The notes beneath the pieces were generated by a model. It saw only the letters and a program-made list of their open reading frames with translations, did not search any database and was not told the DNA's origin. The position numbers and the translations under genes are program-made. Shown here in pieces: positions 45,333-55,853 of a DNA stretch of 64,000 bases (within the stretch, counting starts at the first letter, position 1; every line of letters starts with the position of its first letter). The stretch is taken from positions 124,001-188,000 of the forward strand of contig MABD01000057.1 in assembly GCA_002162955.1 (NCBI GenBank), written 5' to 3'. Origin of the DNA: Gammaproteobacteria bacterium 45_16_T64 (GTDB lineage Bacteria; Pseudomonadota; Gammaproteobacteria; Pseudomonadales; Ketobacteraceae).

Positions 45333-47012
45333 CTAGCCAGAGATCTTGGCCCAACTATCACGCAGCGTGACAGTGCGGTTAAAGACCAACATGTCGGACG
45401 AGGCATCCTTTCCATCCAGGACAAAGTAACCCTCCCTCTCAAATTGATAGGGTTTCTCTGGCTGCGCCTTTGCCAACCCAGGCTCAGCTTTACAACCCTG
45501 AAGGACTACAAGCGATTCTGGATTAACAACATCCAAAAATGAAACTTCCTTATCGCCATCTGGATTCTCAGAGGTAAACAATCGATCGTACATTCTCACC
45601 TCAGCATCCACTGCAGTTTCTGCCGACACCCAATGAACTACACCTTTTACCTTTCTGCCTTCTGGCTTTTTACCAAGGGTATTTTCATCATAGGAGCATC
45701 TTAATTCAATTACGTTACCATCAGCGTCCTTCAGCACCTCATTGCATTTGATTACATATGAGCCTCGCAACCGCACTTCCCCCCCTTCAATCAAACGCTT
45801 GAACTTTGGTGGCGGCACTTCAGCAAAATCGTTCTGATCAATGTACAGCTCTTTGGTGAAGTGAATTTCTCTAACACCCATTGCTTCATTCTTAGGGTGC
45901 GCCGACACACTCAACGTCTCACGGGCATCCGCAGGATAGTTTTCGATAACGACCTTCAGTGGTTGAAGCACACACATCGCTCTTGGAGCATTCTTATCTA
46001 AATCGTCACGTATGCTAAATTCGAGCATCCCCATGTCGACTGTCCCATCACTTTTAGTCACCCCTATCATTTCGCAAAAATTGCGAATCGATGATGAGGT
46101 ATAACCGCGGCGGCGCAACCCTGCGATAGTCGGCATTCTTGGGTCATCCCAACCGCTAACAACGTTTTCATCAACCAACTGCTTTAGCTTACGCTTGCTC
46201 GTGATCGTATAATTCAGATTTAATCGAGCAAATTCAATTTGCTGCGGGTGACTTGGCGTCTCTAATGCATCAAGAACCCAATCATACAGCGGCCTATGCG
46301 CCTCGAATTCTAGCGTACAAACCGAATGCGTTATTCCTTCTATTGCATCGGATATGCAATGAGTAAAGTCATACATCGGGTAGATGCACCAATCACTGCC
46401 CGTTTGATGGTGCTCTACTTTAAGTATCCGATAAATCACAGGGTCTCTCATGTTGATATTGCCAGAAGACATGTCTATCTTGGCTCTCAATACCATGCTG
46501 CCCTGATCAAACTCACCCGCCTTCATACGAGCAAACAAATCGAGATTCTCATCTATAGAACGGTCACGATAAGGGCTGTTTTTCCCTGGCTCTGTCAACG
46601 TACCTCGATACTCTCGCATTTCATCTGCAGTGAGGCTTTCCACATACGCCAAACCTTTTTCGATCAACTGGACAGCATAGCCATGCAGCTTATCGAAATA
46701 GCTCGAGGCATAACGAATATCACCCGCCCACTCAAACCCCAACCACTCAACATCGCTTTTAATTGCGCTAATATACTCGTCACTTTCTTTTTCAGGATTA
46801 GTATCATCAAAACGCAAATTACACGTGCCATCATATTCCGACGCTAAACCGAAATTAAGACAAATAGATTTGGCATGGCCAATATGGAGAAAGCCATTAG
46901 GCTCAGGAGGAAAACGAGTCGCCACCTGGCCACCATTTTTTCCTTCTGACACATCTTTTGTGATGATCTGGCGGATAAAATGGCTTGGTGGAGTCTTATC
47001 AGGTGTACTCAT
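45333..47012 (-). CDS. glnS: Glutaminyl-tRNA synthetase
   Basis: Class I aminoacyl-tRNA synthetase of 559 residues (E. coli 554). HIGH-type motif [19 protein letters not shown] at the N-terminus, [34 protein letters not shown] and the KMSKS-equivalent [11 protein letters not shown]. The C-terminal anticodon-binding beta-barrels include [23 protein letters not shown] and [10 protein letters not shown]. Convergent with the exported hypothetical gene with a 36-base gap. Confidence 0.96.
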   Translation of the reverse strand: MSTPDKTPPSHFIRQIITKDVSEGKNGGQVATRFPPEPNGFLHIGHAKSICLNFGLASEYDGTCNLRFDDTNPEKESDEYISAIKSDVEWLGFEWAGDIRYASSYFDKLHGYAVQLIEKGLAYVESLTADEMREYRGTLTEPGKNSPYRDRSIDENLDLFARMKAGEFDQGSMVLRAKIDMSSGNINMRDPVIYRILKVEHHQTGSDWCIYPMYDFTHCISDAIEGITHSVCTLEFEAHRPLYDWVLDALETPSHPQQIEFARLNLNYTITSKRKLKQLVDENVVSGWDDPRMPTIAGLRRRGYTSSSIRNFCEMIGVTKSDGTVDMGMLEFSIRDDLDKNAPRAMCVLQPLKVVIENYPADARETLSVSAHPKNEAMGVREIHFTKELYIDQNDFAEVPPPKFKRLIEGGEVRLRGSYVIKCNEVLKDADGNVIELRCSYDENTLGKKPEGRKVKGVVHWVSAETAVDAEVRMYDRLFTSENPDGDKEVSFLDVVNPESLVVLQGCKAEPGLAKAQPEKPYQFEREGYFVLDGKDASSDMLVFNRTVTLRDSWAKISG

Positions 47013-47132
47013 AGCAAAAACGCGTCCCTATTCGGTCAATTCTGGATATGCCTAAGTAATTTCAATAGGCTGGCCGAACATTATAGGTCATTGCTATAAA
47101 AAACAAAGACTAGGACAGTATTAATGACGAAA

Positions 47133-48752
47133 CTAGTAATACGCTTGGTAGCTAAGCTCCAACATAATGATATCGAGGTTTGACTGCACATCCTGTAGCG
47201 CATACGGGTTGTATACAAAGTTGTCGTAATTATCCCCGTCGCCGTCGAAATCGTTACCATTCGTACTGCTTCCCGCAGGAATACTCTGATGGCTTTGAGC
47301 ATAAGCCAGAGCCACATCTATTACGGTACCGGCTTCAGGCCGGTAACTAAATCCAACCGAATAAAGGTCCATGTCGCCAAGCGGGATAATAAAGTCAAGT
47401 TTATCATCAGGAATCCCCGCCTTTCTCGGCTCATACCCCATTCGCAGACTAAGTTTATCGGTATATAAATATTCTAACCCATAACCCCAGTTGATGGTGT
47501 CTTCATAGCCTCGAGGAATATCCAGTGCATTCCGCTCTACTCCAGATATCCCCAATTCACCTAACAATCCAAGGATATTGATATCTTCATCAAATTCGAA
47601 TCGAAAACTGTCCCACACTGACGTTTCGGTCCATTTTACATCCACATTAAATTTCACTCTTGGCGTCAATAACACGCTAATCCCTGTACTGACATGCTGC
47701 GGTGTAACTAAGTTGATCCGCCCTTTTGACTCAATCGTATCCTGTAGCGTTAACGCATCCAGAATAGGCTCTAAAGCGCTAAAAGATGCCCCTGCACCCT
47801 CCCACAAGGCAATTACATCCTCGTCAAAATTAACCGCAATATCCCCTTCCAACAAATCATTAGCTTCACTTTGATAAGCAAACCCCCACGTTAGCCATGG
47901 CGTCACCTCCCACAAAACACCAAAGTTAAACGTTGTCGAAACAGCCTTTTCCACATCAACTTGAAGATTAAAAATTGCGTCAAACGGCCCTAGAGAGCCA
48001 CTGCACAAATCAATAAACAAGGGGTCAGTACCAGGATTATCACAATTACTATCCAATAATGTCGCGACTGAGCCAAGGAGAAAGCTTGGCGAACGATAAT
48101 CAAGATCTAGCCCAAAACCCGTATAAGAAAACCCTATCGACGCTCCCACTGAAAGAGTATCTGTCAACTGGTAAGCCATTGATGGTGAAAAGAATGTTAT
48201 TCGGGTAAAAGCCAGCGATTTCCCAGCATAAATGCCCGGGTCATCGTCCGCTCGGGTCAACCCCAATATCATAGGAGCATATACTGAAGTGGCAAAAGTC
48301 ATTCTCGACCCAGGAGGGCTAAAGGAAATACCACCTAATGGCGCGGCGGCAAACGGGATTTCAGTAATCCCCTCCCCAGGTAAATAAATTGCAAAACTCT
48401 CAATCTCACTGTTCGTGTTCGCTACCCAGTCTTCCTGGCCTAATTTTTCGGTTTGTGTGTAGTACTCTTCGCTCGGAGTAAACTCGGCGCTAATTTGCGC
48501 GTCAGCCAGGATAAACTTTAGGTGGATTTGTTTACCATCGAGTCGCGACAAGCCCGCTGGATTAAAATGAATTGAATCGATGCCGGGTGGATCTGCCGTT
48601 ACCGCATTCCCTAGCGCCAACGCCTTAGCATTACCAATCATTAGGTTTTGAGCTAATTGAGCCTGAGAAGTTTGCGCACCAAAGGCAATCCATAAAAATG
48701 CCGATGCAACAACTATGTTAGAGAAAGGAATCCTTAGCGAATGCAAATCCAT
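47133..48752 (-). CDS. FadL/OmpP1/TodX-type outer-membrane transport protein
   Basis: 539 residues with a signal peptide ending SQA, then the N-terminal FadL pattern (GNAKALALGNAVTADPPGIDSIHFNPAGLSRLDGKQ), many alternating amphipathic strands, LSVGASIGFSYTGFGLDLDYRS, and a C-terminal strand ending in aromatic Tyr-Tyr as in porins. FadL proteins admit long-chain fatty acids or hydrophobic compounds. An aspartate/glycine-rich loop near the C-terminus (NGNDFDGDGDNYDN) could bind Ca2+. It pairs in function with fadD elsewhere in the window. Confidence 0.87.
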   Translation of the reverse strand: MDLHSLRIPFSNIVVASAFLWIAFGAQTSQAQLAQNLMIGNAKALALGNAVTADPPGIDSIHFNPAGLSRLDGKQIHLKFILADAQISAEFTPSEEYYTQTEKLGQEDWVANTNSEIESFAIYLPGEGITEIPFAAAPLGGISFSPPGSRMTFATSVYAPMILGLTRADDDPGIYAGKSLAFTRITFFSPSMAYQLTDTLSVGASIGFSYTGFGLDLDYRSPSFLLGSVATLLDSNCDNPGTDPLFIDLCSGSLGPFDAIFNLQVDVEKAVSTTFNFGVLWEVTPWLTWGFAYQSEANDLLEGDIAVNFDEDVIALWEGAGASFSALEPILDALTLQDTIESKGRINLVTPQHVSTGISVLLTPRVKFNVDVKWTETSVWDSFRFEFDEDINILGLLGELGISGVERNALDIPRGYEDTINWGYGLEYLYTDKLSLRMGYEPRKAGIPDDKLDFIIPLGDMDLYSVGFSYRPEAGTVIDVALAYAQSHQSIPAGSSTNGNDFDGDGDNYDNFVYNPYALQDVQSNLDIIMLELSYQAYY

Positions 48753-48839
48753 ATTACGTGCCTTTATTTGAGTTTTTATTTAGGCTGGTGCTCAACTCGA
48801 TTGACTAGATCCATTCGTACAATCAATTGGCCCCATATT

Positions 48840-48851
48840 TTGTTCGAACAA
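48840..48851. promoter_or_regulatory. Palindrome TTGTTCGAACAA, possible operator
   Basis: A perfect 12-base palindrome about 90 bases upstream of the FadL-type gene. It is suited to a dimeric regulator, but palindromes of this length also occur by chance in AT-rich DNA. Confidence 0.35.
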
Positions 48852-48896
48852 TTATATTTTCGATAAGACTATAAATTCAAGCTTTTTGGTGTGTTA

Positions 48897-48922
48897 TTTT
48901 CGTGACTGCACCGTCACGAAAA
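48897..48922. promoter_or_regulatory. Inverted repeat TTTTCGTGAC-N6-GTCACGAAAA, probable operator
   Basis: The 10-base arms are perfect reverse complements separated by TGCACC, midway between the divergent FadL porin and lipoprotein hydrolase genes. The size and spacing suit a TetR- or LysR-type regulator. No U-tract, so it is not a terminator. Confidence 0.5.
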
Positions 48923-49119
48923 CATTTGAGCAAGTTACATTTCTATAACGAACATTTATAGATTTAATAAAACAGTTCTGGCAGACTCGGAACTTCGGTA
49001 CAAATAACGCCGGATGACTGCAAAGGCAATTGCATACGTTTCAATCCGAAATAATATCAACACGTTAGCATACCGACAGCCATGGAAAGGCAATCTCAAT
49101 AAAAACAATAAGGGTCACC

Positions 49120-50835
49120 ATGAAAAAGACATTCATCCACGCCACTAAAACCTTCGCACACCAAGCACACGTTCTCTTCGCTTTTATTATCGGTACTGCT
49201 TTTCTTTCCGCATGCTCAACTATCCCCACCACAGGTCCGGACTATCTAAAGAAACCTGGCGCTATCGAAGAAGATTACTACGACGTTAACATAACAACCC
49301 ATGACGGCAAGCGACTACGCGCCACTGTTTTTCAACCCGCATTAAAGGCTGGAGAAACCGCACCAATCGTACTTCATGCACACGGTTTTGGCGTATTTCG
49401 GATGAGCGGCCCCATTAGCCTTTATGGGCTCGGGATATACGCTGGGCAGTCGGCCAAAGAGGCTTGGAAGCAAGGCTACTGGGTTATCAGTTACGATGAG
49501 CGAGGACACGGGGCTAGCGAGGGTATTATTCGTGTCATGTCCCCCGAGCATGAAGTTAAAGACATCAGCACTATCATTGATTGGGCCACAAACAATCTCC
49601 ACCGCGTCTCCATGGACGGGCCCAACGACCCTAAAGTAGGTATGATTGGCGAAAGTTATGGTGGTGGCGCGCAGCTGATGGGCGCAGTACAAGACCCCCG
49701 TATCGACGCCCTTATTCCCGTTACCACATGGCATAGTTTTCTAAACAGCCTGACTCCCAACGACGTCCCAAAGAGTGGCTGGCTTACCACTCTTATCCTC
49801 TCAGGTAATGTACTCAACCCTGGTAACATGTCCCCTGTTCTCAACAAGGCCTATTGGCAAGCGAGAGAAGGCCAAATCGGTTCGGAGATTTTTGAATTCC
49901 TAGGCTCTCATAGCCCACAGTTTAATTGCAATAACGACCTCCTCCCGACTGACGTGGACGTACTCTTGATTCAGGGGTTCCGCGACGTCCTATTCCCATT
50001 AAATGAAGCAATATTCAACAAAGACTGTTTACAACGAGCCGGTTCCAATGATGTTCGGCTCATAGGCACACAGGATGGTCACTTACTTCCACTAACGCAA
50101 TGGTCTAATGGTTTACCTGGGTACAATATAGAAACCAACATCCATTGTAATGAGGACACCTTTAATATGGTTGAAATGGCTGTGGATTGGTTCGACGAAA
50201 AACTAAAAGGAATTTACAAAAAAGCTGACTACATACCAAACATCTGCCTTTCCCAAGGATACAACCACGGAGTAGTGCTAAATAAAGTCCCTGTGGGGGG
50301 GCCATCTTTTGAATTTTCCGACGTCAACATTAACTCAAATTTTACCGGCTTTTTCGAATCAGCACTTATGCCTTTTGAGTGGTTAGCGGGTCTAATCACA
50401 CCCCGCTTGGAAGACCCTAAACTGGAAGAGCACCAGAGAACTGACGCATCAATGCGCCCCGCCTTTATACCCCTATATGTGTCTACAGAAGACCAAGGGC
50501 TTACTGGTATCCCCAGAATACAATTGGAACTAACTTCTGATGATGATTCAGCTCCCGTAGTGTTTGCAGGTCTAGGTGTAAAACGAGCATCTAACCGACA
50601 GATCGAGCTTATCAACCAACAAATTACCCCAATCAAAGGTATCGGAAACCACGATCTAGACATGATGGCCGTGAGCACAAGGCTAGAAAAAGGCGACATC
50701 GCCGGCCTATTAATCTACGGATATAGCAATCAATATCGATTTAGCGGTGCAAATTGGTTAAATAGTACGAAGTTGTCCGGAGCTGTCCAAATACCTCTTT
50801 TACCTGCAAATAGCACCAACATAGCCCACAATTAA
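49120..50835 (+). CDS. Lipoprotein alpha/beta hydrolase (CocE/S15-like)
   Basis: 571 residues. A lipoprotein signal with lipobox LSAC (C32). Catalytic domain: VLHAHGFGVFRMSGP, SYDERGHGASEG, nucleophile elbow MIGESYGGGAQ with S179, ALIPVTTWHSFLN, LLIQGFRDVLFPLNEA for the acid region and TQDGHLLPL for the histidine. The C-terminal part (about 380-571) is beta-rich, resembling the jelly-roll domain of CocE/NonD and X-Pro dipeptidyl peptidases. Anchored to a membrane leaflet, it likely cleaves an ester or peptide in the envelope. Divergent from the FadL porin. Confidence 0.8.
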   Translation: MKKTFIHATKTFAHQAHVLFAFIIGTAFLSACSTIPTTGPDYLKKPGAIEEDYYDVNITTHDGKRLRATVFQPALKAGETAPIVLHAHGFGVFRMSGPISLYGLGIYAGQSAKEAWKQGYWVISYDERGHGASEGIIRVMSPEHEVKDISTIIDWATNNLHRVSMDGPNDPKVGMIGESYGGGAQLMGAVQDPRIDALIPVTTWHSFLNSLTPNDVPKSGWLTTLILSGNVLNPGNMSPVLNKAYWQAREGQIGSEIFEFLGSHSPQFNCNNDLLPTDVDVLLIQGFRDVLFPLNEAIFNKDCLQRAGSNDVRLIGTQDGHLLPLTQWSNGLPGYNIETNIHCNEDTFNMVEMAVDWFDEKLKGIYKKADYIPNICLSQGYNHGVVLNKVPVGGPSFEFSDVNINSNFTGFFESALMPFEWLAGLITPRLEDPKLEEHQRTDASMRPAFIPLYVSTEDQGLTGIPRIQLELTSDDDSAPVVFAGLGVKRASNRQIELINQQITPIKGIGNHDLDMMAVSTRLEKGDIAGLLIYGYSNQYRFSGANWLNSTKLSGAVQIPLLPANSTNIAHN

Positions 50836-50907
50836 CGTCAAGTTGGACGTTCTGGGCAACAAACATTCCCTGAATACCTGGTCACAGAGCCTTTAGTCAC
50901 CAAACAA

Positions 50908-50937
50908 TTGGTTTTTAAAGGCTTTCTTACATATAAT
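50908..50937 (+). promoter_or_regulatory. Probable promoter upstream of the ETF-QO gene
   Basis: TATAAT at 50932-50937 matches the -10 consensus, with TTGGTT at 50908-50913 as a weak -35 and an 18-base spacer. A start near 50944 would leave a leader of about 155 bases before the ATG at 51100. Confidence 0.45.
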
Positions 50938-51099
50938 ACGGCCGTTTTAAAGATTAGCGTGCTGTATAAGGGTCGCTTTGGCGTATGTTTCTGAGAGAAG
51001 CTTCGCTCAAGCCAATCGAAAATATTCCCCTATACTGTTTACACCATCACGCAGGAACACCCAATATTATCTATCCATATGTGCCAGAGGAGACATGCT

Positions 51100-52752
51100 A
51101 TGGAACGTGAATCGATGGAATATGACGTAGTCATCGTGGGCGCGGGTCCGTCAGGCCTGGCAGCTGCTTGCAAATTACGCCAAATATCTGAAGAAACCGG
51201 ACAAGAAATCACCGTATGTGTGGTTGAAAAAGGTTCGGAAGTAGGAGCCCACATTCTTTCCGGCGCAGTGCTTGAACCCAATGCACTTACCGAGCTTTTC
51301 CCTGACTGGAAAGAAAAAGGTGCACCATTAAATACCCCTGTAACTGAAGATCAATTCTACTTTTACACCAGCCAAACAAAAGCTATTCGCTTACCGAATG
51401 TTTTCATTCCTAAGCCCACGCATAATGATGGCAACTATATTGTTAGCTTAGGAAATGTTTGTCGATGGATGGGCGAACAAGCTGAAGCTCTCGGTGTAGA
51501 AATATACCCAGGCTTTGCGGCTGCTGAAGTGCTTTACCATGAAGACGGTAGCGTTAAAGGCGTTGCAACTGGAGATATGGGCGTTTCAGAGAATGGTGAG
51601 CAAAAAGCAAGCTTCCAACCTGGATTTGAGCTTCATGCAAAATACACGCTCTTTGCAGAAGGCTGTCGTGGACACTTAGGCAAAGAACTTATCCAGAAGT
51701 TTGCGCTCGACAAAGATAGTGACCCACAACACTATGGCTTGGGAATCAAAGAGCTTTGGGATATCGACCCCGAAAAGAGCAGCCCAGGACGTGTTATTCA
51801 CGGACTAGGATGGCCTCTAAGTGAAAGCGGCTCAACTGGCGGTGCATTTTTGTACCATACGGAAAACAATCAAGTGGTTGTAGGTGTAATTACCGACCTC
51901 AATTACTCCAACCCACACGTCAGTCCTTTTGAAGAGTTCCAACGCTTCAAAACCCACCCAAGTATTTCACAATACTTAGACGGTGGTAAGCGAGTATCCT
52001 ATGGAGCACGCGCCATCGCTAAAGGTGGGCTTAACTCGCTTCCCAAGATGACATTCCCGGGTGGACTACTGATTGGTTGTGATGCCGGTACATTGAACTC
52101 TATCAAGATCAAAGGCAGCCACACCGCAATGAAGTCTGGCATGATCGCCGCTGAAACCGTTGCTGAAGCTCTTAAAGGCGGCGAAACTGGTGGAGAGCTT
52201 GCTAAATTCACTGAGAATTTCCGTAACTCTTGGTTGTATAAAGAACTATTCTCAAGCCGTAACTTCTCAGGAGCCATGCATACATTTGGCACAATTCTGG
52301 GAGCTGGTTTTTTGTGGGTTGAGCAGAATATCCTTGGGGGGAAATTCCCAAAGACTTTCCACGACACCAAGCACGATTATGCCGTAATGAAGCCTGCGTC
52401 AGAATGTAAGAAAATCGACTATCCTAAGCCGGATAATAAAATTACATTTGACCGTCTATCTTCGGTATTTTTGTCCAACACAAACCACGAAGAAGATCAG
52501 CCTTGCCACCTTAAATTGGCCGACTCTGATCTACCTATCCGTGACAATCTACCCAAGTTTGACGAACCTGCACAGCGCTATTGCCCAGCAGGGGTTTATG
52601 AAGTGATGGAAACCGAATCTGGAGACAAGAAGTTCCAAATTAACGGTCAAAACTGCCTTCATTGTAAGACTTGCGACATTAAGGACCCAGCCCAGAATAT
52701 TAACTGGGTTGTGCCAGAAGGCACCGGCGGTCCAAACTATCCAAATATGTAA
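51100..52752 (+). CDS. Electron-transfer flavoprotein:ubiquinone oxidoreductase
   Basis: Membrane-associated FAD and 4Fe-4S enzyme that passes electrons from ETF (acyl-CoA dehydrogenases) to ubiquinone. 550 residues from the ATG at 51100, chosen for GAGGAG 8 bases upstream; an ATG at 51079 is in frame. FAD motif VVIVGAGPSGLAAACKL, AKGGLNSLPKMTFPGGLLIGCDAGTLN and GSHTAMKSGMIAAE, then the cluster region with RYCPAGVYEV and NCLHCKTCDIKDPAQNI near the C-terminus. The electron outlet of beta-oxidation in this window. ETF subunits are not in the window. Ends at a strong terminator. Confidence 0.95.
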   Translation: MERESMEYDVVIVGAGPSGLAAACKLRQISEETGQEITVCVVEKGSEVGAHILSGAVLEPNALTELFPDWKEKGAPLNTPVTEDQFYFYTSQTKAIRLPNVFIPKPTHNDGNYIVSLGNVCRWMGEQAEALGVEIYPGFAAAEVLYHEDGSVKGVATGDMGVSENGEQKASFQPGFELHAKYTLFAEGCRGHLGKELIQKFALDKDSDPQHYGLGIKELWDIDPEKSSPGRVIHGLGWPLSESGSTGGAFLYHTENNQVVVGVITDLNYSNPHVSPFEEFQRFKTHPSISQYLDGGKRVSYGARAIAKGGLNSLPKMTFPGGLLIGCDAGTLNSIKIKGSHTAMKSGMIAAETVAEALKGGETGGELAKFTENFRNSWLYKELFSSRNFSGAMHTFGTILGAGFLWVEQNILGGKFPKTFHDTKHDYAVMKPASECKKIDYPKPDNKITFDRLSSVFLSNTNHEEDQPCHLKLADSDLPIRDNLPKFDEPAQRYCPAGVYEVMETESGDKKFQINGQNCLHCKTCDIKDPAQNINWVVPEGTGGPNYPNM

Positions 52753-52765
52753 TTTCATTTGGATG

Positions 52766-52795
52766 AAAAAAGGGAGCCTAGTGGCTCCCTTTTTT
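52766..52795. terminator. Bidirectional hairpin terminator
   Basis: AAAAAAGGGAGCC (52766-52778) and GGCTCCCTTTTTT (52783-52795) are perfect complements across the 4-base loop TAGT. Between the convergent ETF-QO and DUF1285 genes, with U-tracts for both strands. Confidence 0.92.
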
Positions 52796-52807
52796 ATTCT
52801 CTCTCGT

Positions 52808-53362
52808 TCAATAACGCCCTAATTCAAAACTAACTCCTGCACTATTGATACTAAGCACATTCAGTCCCCCAACCTTAACTTCTGTGGCAAGATCAACTAA
52901 CTGGTAAAATACGCTGCGAGCGATTTTTGCCTTTAGATTTTTTCTCACCACCACGTACGGCTGCGGCTCATCACCGTCCATCACCACAGTTACGGGGTGA
53001 GCTTTATCTGCGACAACTTTGTCCCCCACATTTGTCTCAAAAACAATATGCTGCTCATTCTTGTCAATCACCACCTGAAAGCCTTCTGCAACAAACGGTA
53101 CGTCATCAACATGCAATTCCATTTTCTCGACCGGAGTCACTAAGTAGTACTTATCATCAGCATCTAAACGAATAATTCGAGCAAACAGCTCAACCAACTT
53201 CTTCCTTTTAAACGGTTGCCCTTGATGGAGCCAAGTACCATTGCTTAGTATTCGAATTTCGCTGTCCCCACATACTTCAGGGTGCCACGTATCGACAGGC
53301 GGCAAGGGCTTCTTGTTTGAATCTCTGTCTAAGTTCTCAAGCAGTGACATAGGATCTTTCAT
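52808..53362 (-). CDS. DUF1285 domain protein
   Basis: 184 residues. The family core is visible: PPVDTWHPEVCGDSEIRILSNGTWLHQGQPFKR, then LFARIIRLDADDKYYLVTPVEKMELHVDDVPFVA and NLKAKIARSVFYQLVDLA. Beta-rich with a C-terminal strand ending FELGRY. Function not established. It lies 46 bases downstream of the hybrid kinase gene on the same strand. Confidence 0.87.
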   Translation of the reverse strand: MKDPMSLLENLDRDSNKKPLPPVDTWHPEVCGDSEIRILSNGTWLHQGQPFKRKKLVELFARIIRLDADDKYYLVTPVEKMELHVDDVPFVAEGFQVVIDKNEQHIVFETNVGDKVVADKAHPVTVVMDGDEPQPYVVVRKNLKAKIARSVFYQLVDLATEVKVGGLNVLSINSAGVSFELGRY

Positions 53363-53408
53363 AGCCCACCTTAATAATTTATTTCATTTAACAATCGCTA
53401 TCTTGAAA

Positions 53409-55853
53409 TCACTCCCTCAACCAACGATCTACCACCCGTTTAATTTCACCCGTCTTAAACGGCTTTGCAATATAATCATCCATACCTGCCCGCATGCATG
53501 CTTCCTTATCACCCGCCATCACATGAGCCGTCATTGCTACAACAGGGGTCCTATTCATCGCAGCACCTTCTTTTTCTCTGAAGCGTCGCGTCGCCTGAAA
53601 CCCATCCAATACTGGCATCTGACAATCCATAAATACCAAATCAAACATCTCTTTTTCTAGCAACACTAGCGCCTCTTCTCCGTTACCGGCCAATGACACA
53701 TCAAACCCCATAGTCTCTAAACGACCCTGTGCGACCTGTTGATTAATCCGATTGTCCTCGACAACAAGGATTTTTTTTGCTCCAGCATATGTCGCGTCAA
53801 CGACCACTTCAGTCTTGTCGATAGATTCCATTCTGCCCTGCAACATTAACACACACTCTCGAACATATCGTCGCCTAAGAGGCTTTACAAGAAATTGAAA
53901 ATTCGCTAACGCCTTATCTTCTTTTGCTCTATTTCTATCACCTAGTGACCCAGTAAGTATGATTTGGGTCGGCTTTAGACAGCACTGTACATCTTCCGAC
54001 AAAGCAATCTTACTTGCCTCTGGCAAACCAACAGACAGATTAATGATCAAACCGTCATAGTGTCGACCTGCTACAATCTTTTTCTCCAATGTTGCATGAA
54101 GTTCTTCTTCGTCAGACACAACATCTAAGCCGACATAATAGTGTTCAAAATACGCGCTTAACGCTGAAGTACTGGTATCATTGCGATCAAACACCAGCAA
54201 AGACATTGGCTTTATTTGAGCCCCATTAAACGTCTGATTACTCAACGACGCGCCTACAGAATCAAACTGCACATCAAACCAAAATGTGCTCCCCTTGCCC
54301 TCCTCACTCTCAACACCAATACCACCATCCATGAGTCGTGTTAGTTGCCGGCATAACGTTAAACCGAGGCCTGTGCCGCCAAACTTCCTTGTGGTGGTGG
54401 AATCTGCTTGCGAGAACGTTTCAAATATTTTTTCTCTAACATCATCCCTGATACCAACGCCAGTATCTTCAACCTCAAAACGAATGCGAATTGCCCCTGC
54501 AGTTTCTTCTATAACGGAATAACTGAGCTTCACATACCCTTTCGAGGTAAATTTGATAGCATTGCCAACAATATTAAAGACCAGCTGCTTAAAGCGTGTG
54601 GGGTCTCCCAGTACCTTTGTCGGCAAACGGTCATCGAACACGTAAGCCAGCTCGACACCCTTGCTGTATGCCGACTCGCCAACAATCGCAAAAACGTCCT
54701 CGATGGCATCAGACACATCAAAAGGAATTTTCTCTAGCACGAGTTTACCTTGCTCAATTTTCGACAAGTCTAGAACATTATTGAGCAGCTCAAGTAGCAG
54801 ATTGCCCGATTCATATGCCACCCCCACATAATGCTCCTGGTCATCCGTTAACCCCGTCTCCGACAGCAAAGAGAGCATCCCTAAAACGCCATTCATTGGT
54901 GTTCTCAATTCATGGCTCATCGTCGCTAAAAATTGCGCTTTTGCATGAGCACTTTCCTCGGCCACCTTTTTATTCTCTTCCGATATTCGTATCGCTCTAT
55001 TGGCCTGTTTTAACGCTTTCACCGTTTCTTCTAAGCTTACATTGGCCGCTTGCAACTCACTGGTTCTATCTTCGACTTCTGCCTCTAGCTCTAAATGATG
55101 CCTATTAAGCTCCGCATCCCTAATGCCTAGTTCCTTCAACATACTATTAAACGAATCGGTTAAATGCCCTAACTCGTCATCGGCGAATTTATGCACTCGC
55201 ACTGAGTAATTTTTATCTTTTCGAACAGCTGTAACGGCCTTGCTGAGATGTGTAATGGGGTCTGATACCAACCGCAACATCTTCGACAAAATTAACAAAG
55301 AAATGAGAAATGTCACCCCCAGGACGACTCCAACAATGATCATCGCTCTAGCTTTATAGGCATCGAATTGAGTTAAACTTGATCGGATATAGATAGAACC
55401 GATAACCTCTTCATCTAATTCGATCTCACTGTGAACAAATATCCCCTCGTTAGAAAACACGACCGTGGGGGCGTGCGCCCCAGGCCATTGCAGGCGCCCA
55501 CTTTTAATCTCGCTATAACCATCATTTGCCGAAGACACATTTGCAGAAACATATTCCGCAAAAATGTCTCCTTGCGCATTAAAAATTAGGGATTCCTGAA
55601 TTTGAGGTATGGATTGCAACGACCCGAGAATCTCTGTTGCTGTTCCTGCGTCATCAAAGGCTAAAGATGCAGCAACGTTATAAGCGATAATTTCTGTGTG
55701 TGACACCAATTCATTAATGATCCTTTCACGTACTGCCGTTCGCTCAATTGACACGAACACTCCCGTAGCTAGCAATAATGCGCTCACAACCACGACCACA
55801 TTGATCACGAGAAGCTTATTGGAGACGGACAGGCGATTAAAAAGCTCTTTCAT
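53409..55853 (-). CDS. Hybrid sensor histidine kinase partnered with YfiR
   Basis: 814 residues. A membrane helix at 13-34, an extracytoplasmic region to about 168, a second helix (170-190), HAMP, coiled coil, HisKA FLATMSHELRTPMNG (H314), HATPase_c with NIVGNAIKF, DTGVGI and GGTGLGLTL. Residues 549-672 form a receiver-like domain with N605 in place of Asp. The final receiver (694-814) is intact: D743 in FMDCQMP, T775 and K797. The start codon overlaps the yfiR stop (ATGA), showing translational coupling. The N-terminal sensor region resembles the CHASE8-type found in YfiN-like proteins. Confidence 0.9.
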   Translation of the reverse strand: MKELFNRLSVSNKLLVINVVVVVSALLLATGVFVSIERTAVRERIINELVSHTEIIAYNVAASLAFDDAGTATEILGSLQSIPQIQESLIFNAQGDIFAEYVSANVSSANDGYSEIKSGRLQWPGAHAPTVVFSNEGIFVHSEIELDEEVIGSIYIRSSLTQFDAYKARAMIIVGVVLGVTFLISLLILSKMLRLVSDPITHLSKAVTAVRKDKNYSVRVHKFADDELGHLTDSFNSMLKELGIRDAELNRHHLELEAEVEDRTSELQAANVSLEETVKALKQANRAIRISEENKKVAEESAHAKAQFLATMSHELRTPMNGVLGMLSLLSETGLTDDQEHYVGVAYESGNLLLELLNNVLDLSKIEQGKLVLEKIPFDVSDAIEDVFAIVGESAYSKGVELAYVFDDRLPTKVLGDPTRFKQLVFNIVGNAIKFTSKGYVKLSYSVIEETAGAIRIRFEVEDTGVGIRDDVREKIFETFSQADSTTTRKFGGTGLGLTLCRQLTRLMDGGIGVESEEGKGSTFWFDVQFDSVGASLSNQTFNGAQIKPMSLLVFDRNDTSTSALSAYFEHYYVGLDVVSDEEELHATLEKKIVAGRHYDGLIINLSVGLPEASKIALSEDVQCCLKPTQIILTGSLGDRNRAKEDKALANFQFLVKPLRRRYVRECVLMLQGRMESIDKTEVVVDATYAGAKKILVVEDNRINQQVAQGRLETMGFDVSLAGNGEEALVLLEKEMFDLVFMDCQMPVLDGFQATRRFREKEGAAMNRTPVVAMTAHVMAGDKEACMRAGMDDYIAKPFKTGEIKRVVDRWLRE

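Larger units (their letters stand above)
48753..49119. other. Divergent intergenic region, FadL porin / lipoprotein hydrolase
   Basis: 367 bases with no gene. Two clean inverted repeats lie in it (listed separately), suggesting regulated divergent transcription. The rest is AT-rich without a clear -35/-10 pair. The 49120 start has AGGGTCACC just upstream of the ATG. Confidence 0.6.

Noticed and set aside
47081-47317. 78-codon minus-strand frame overlapping the FadL gene's end
   Set aside because: It lies on the same strand in another frame within the clear FadL gene, has no ribosome site, and shows no family pattern.
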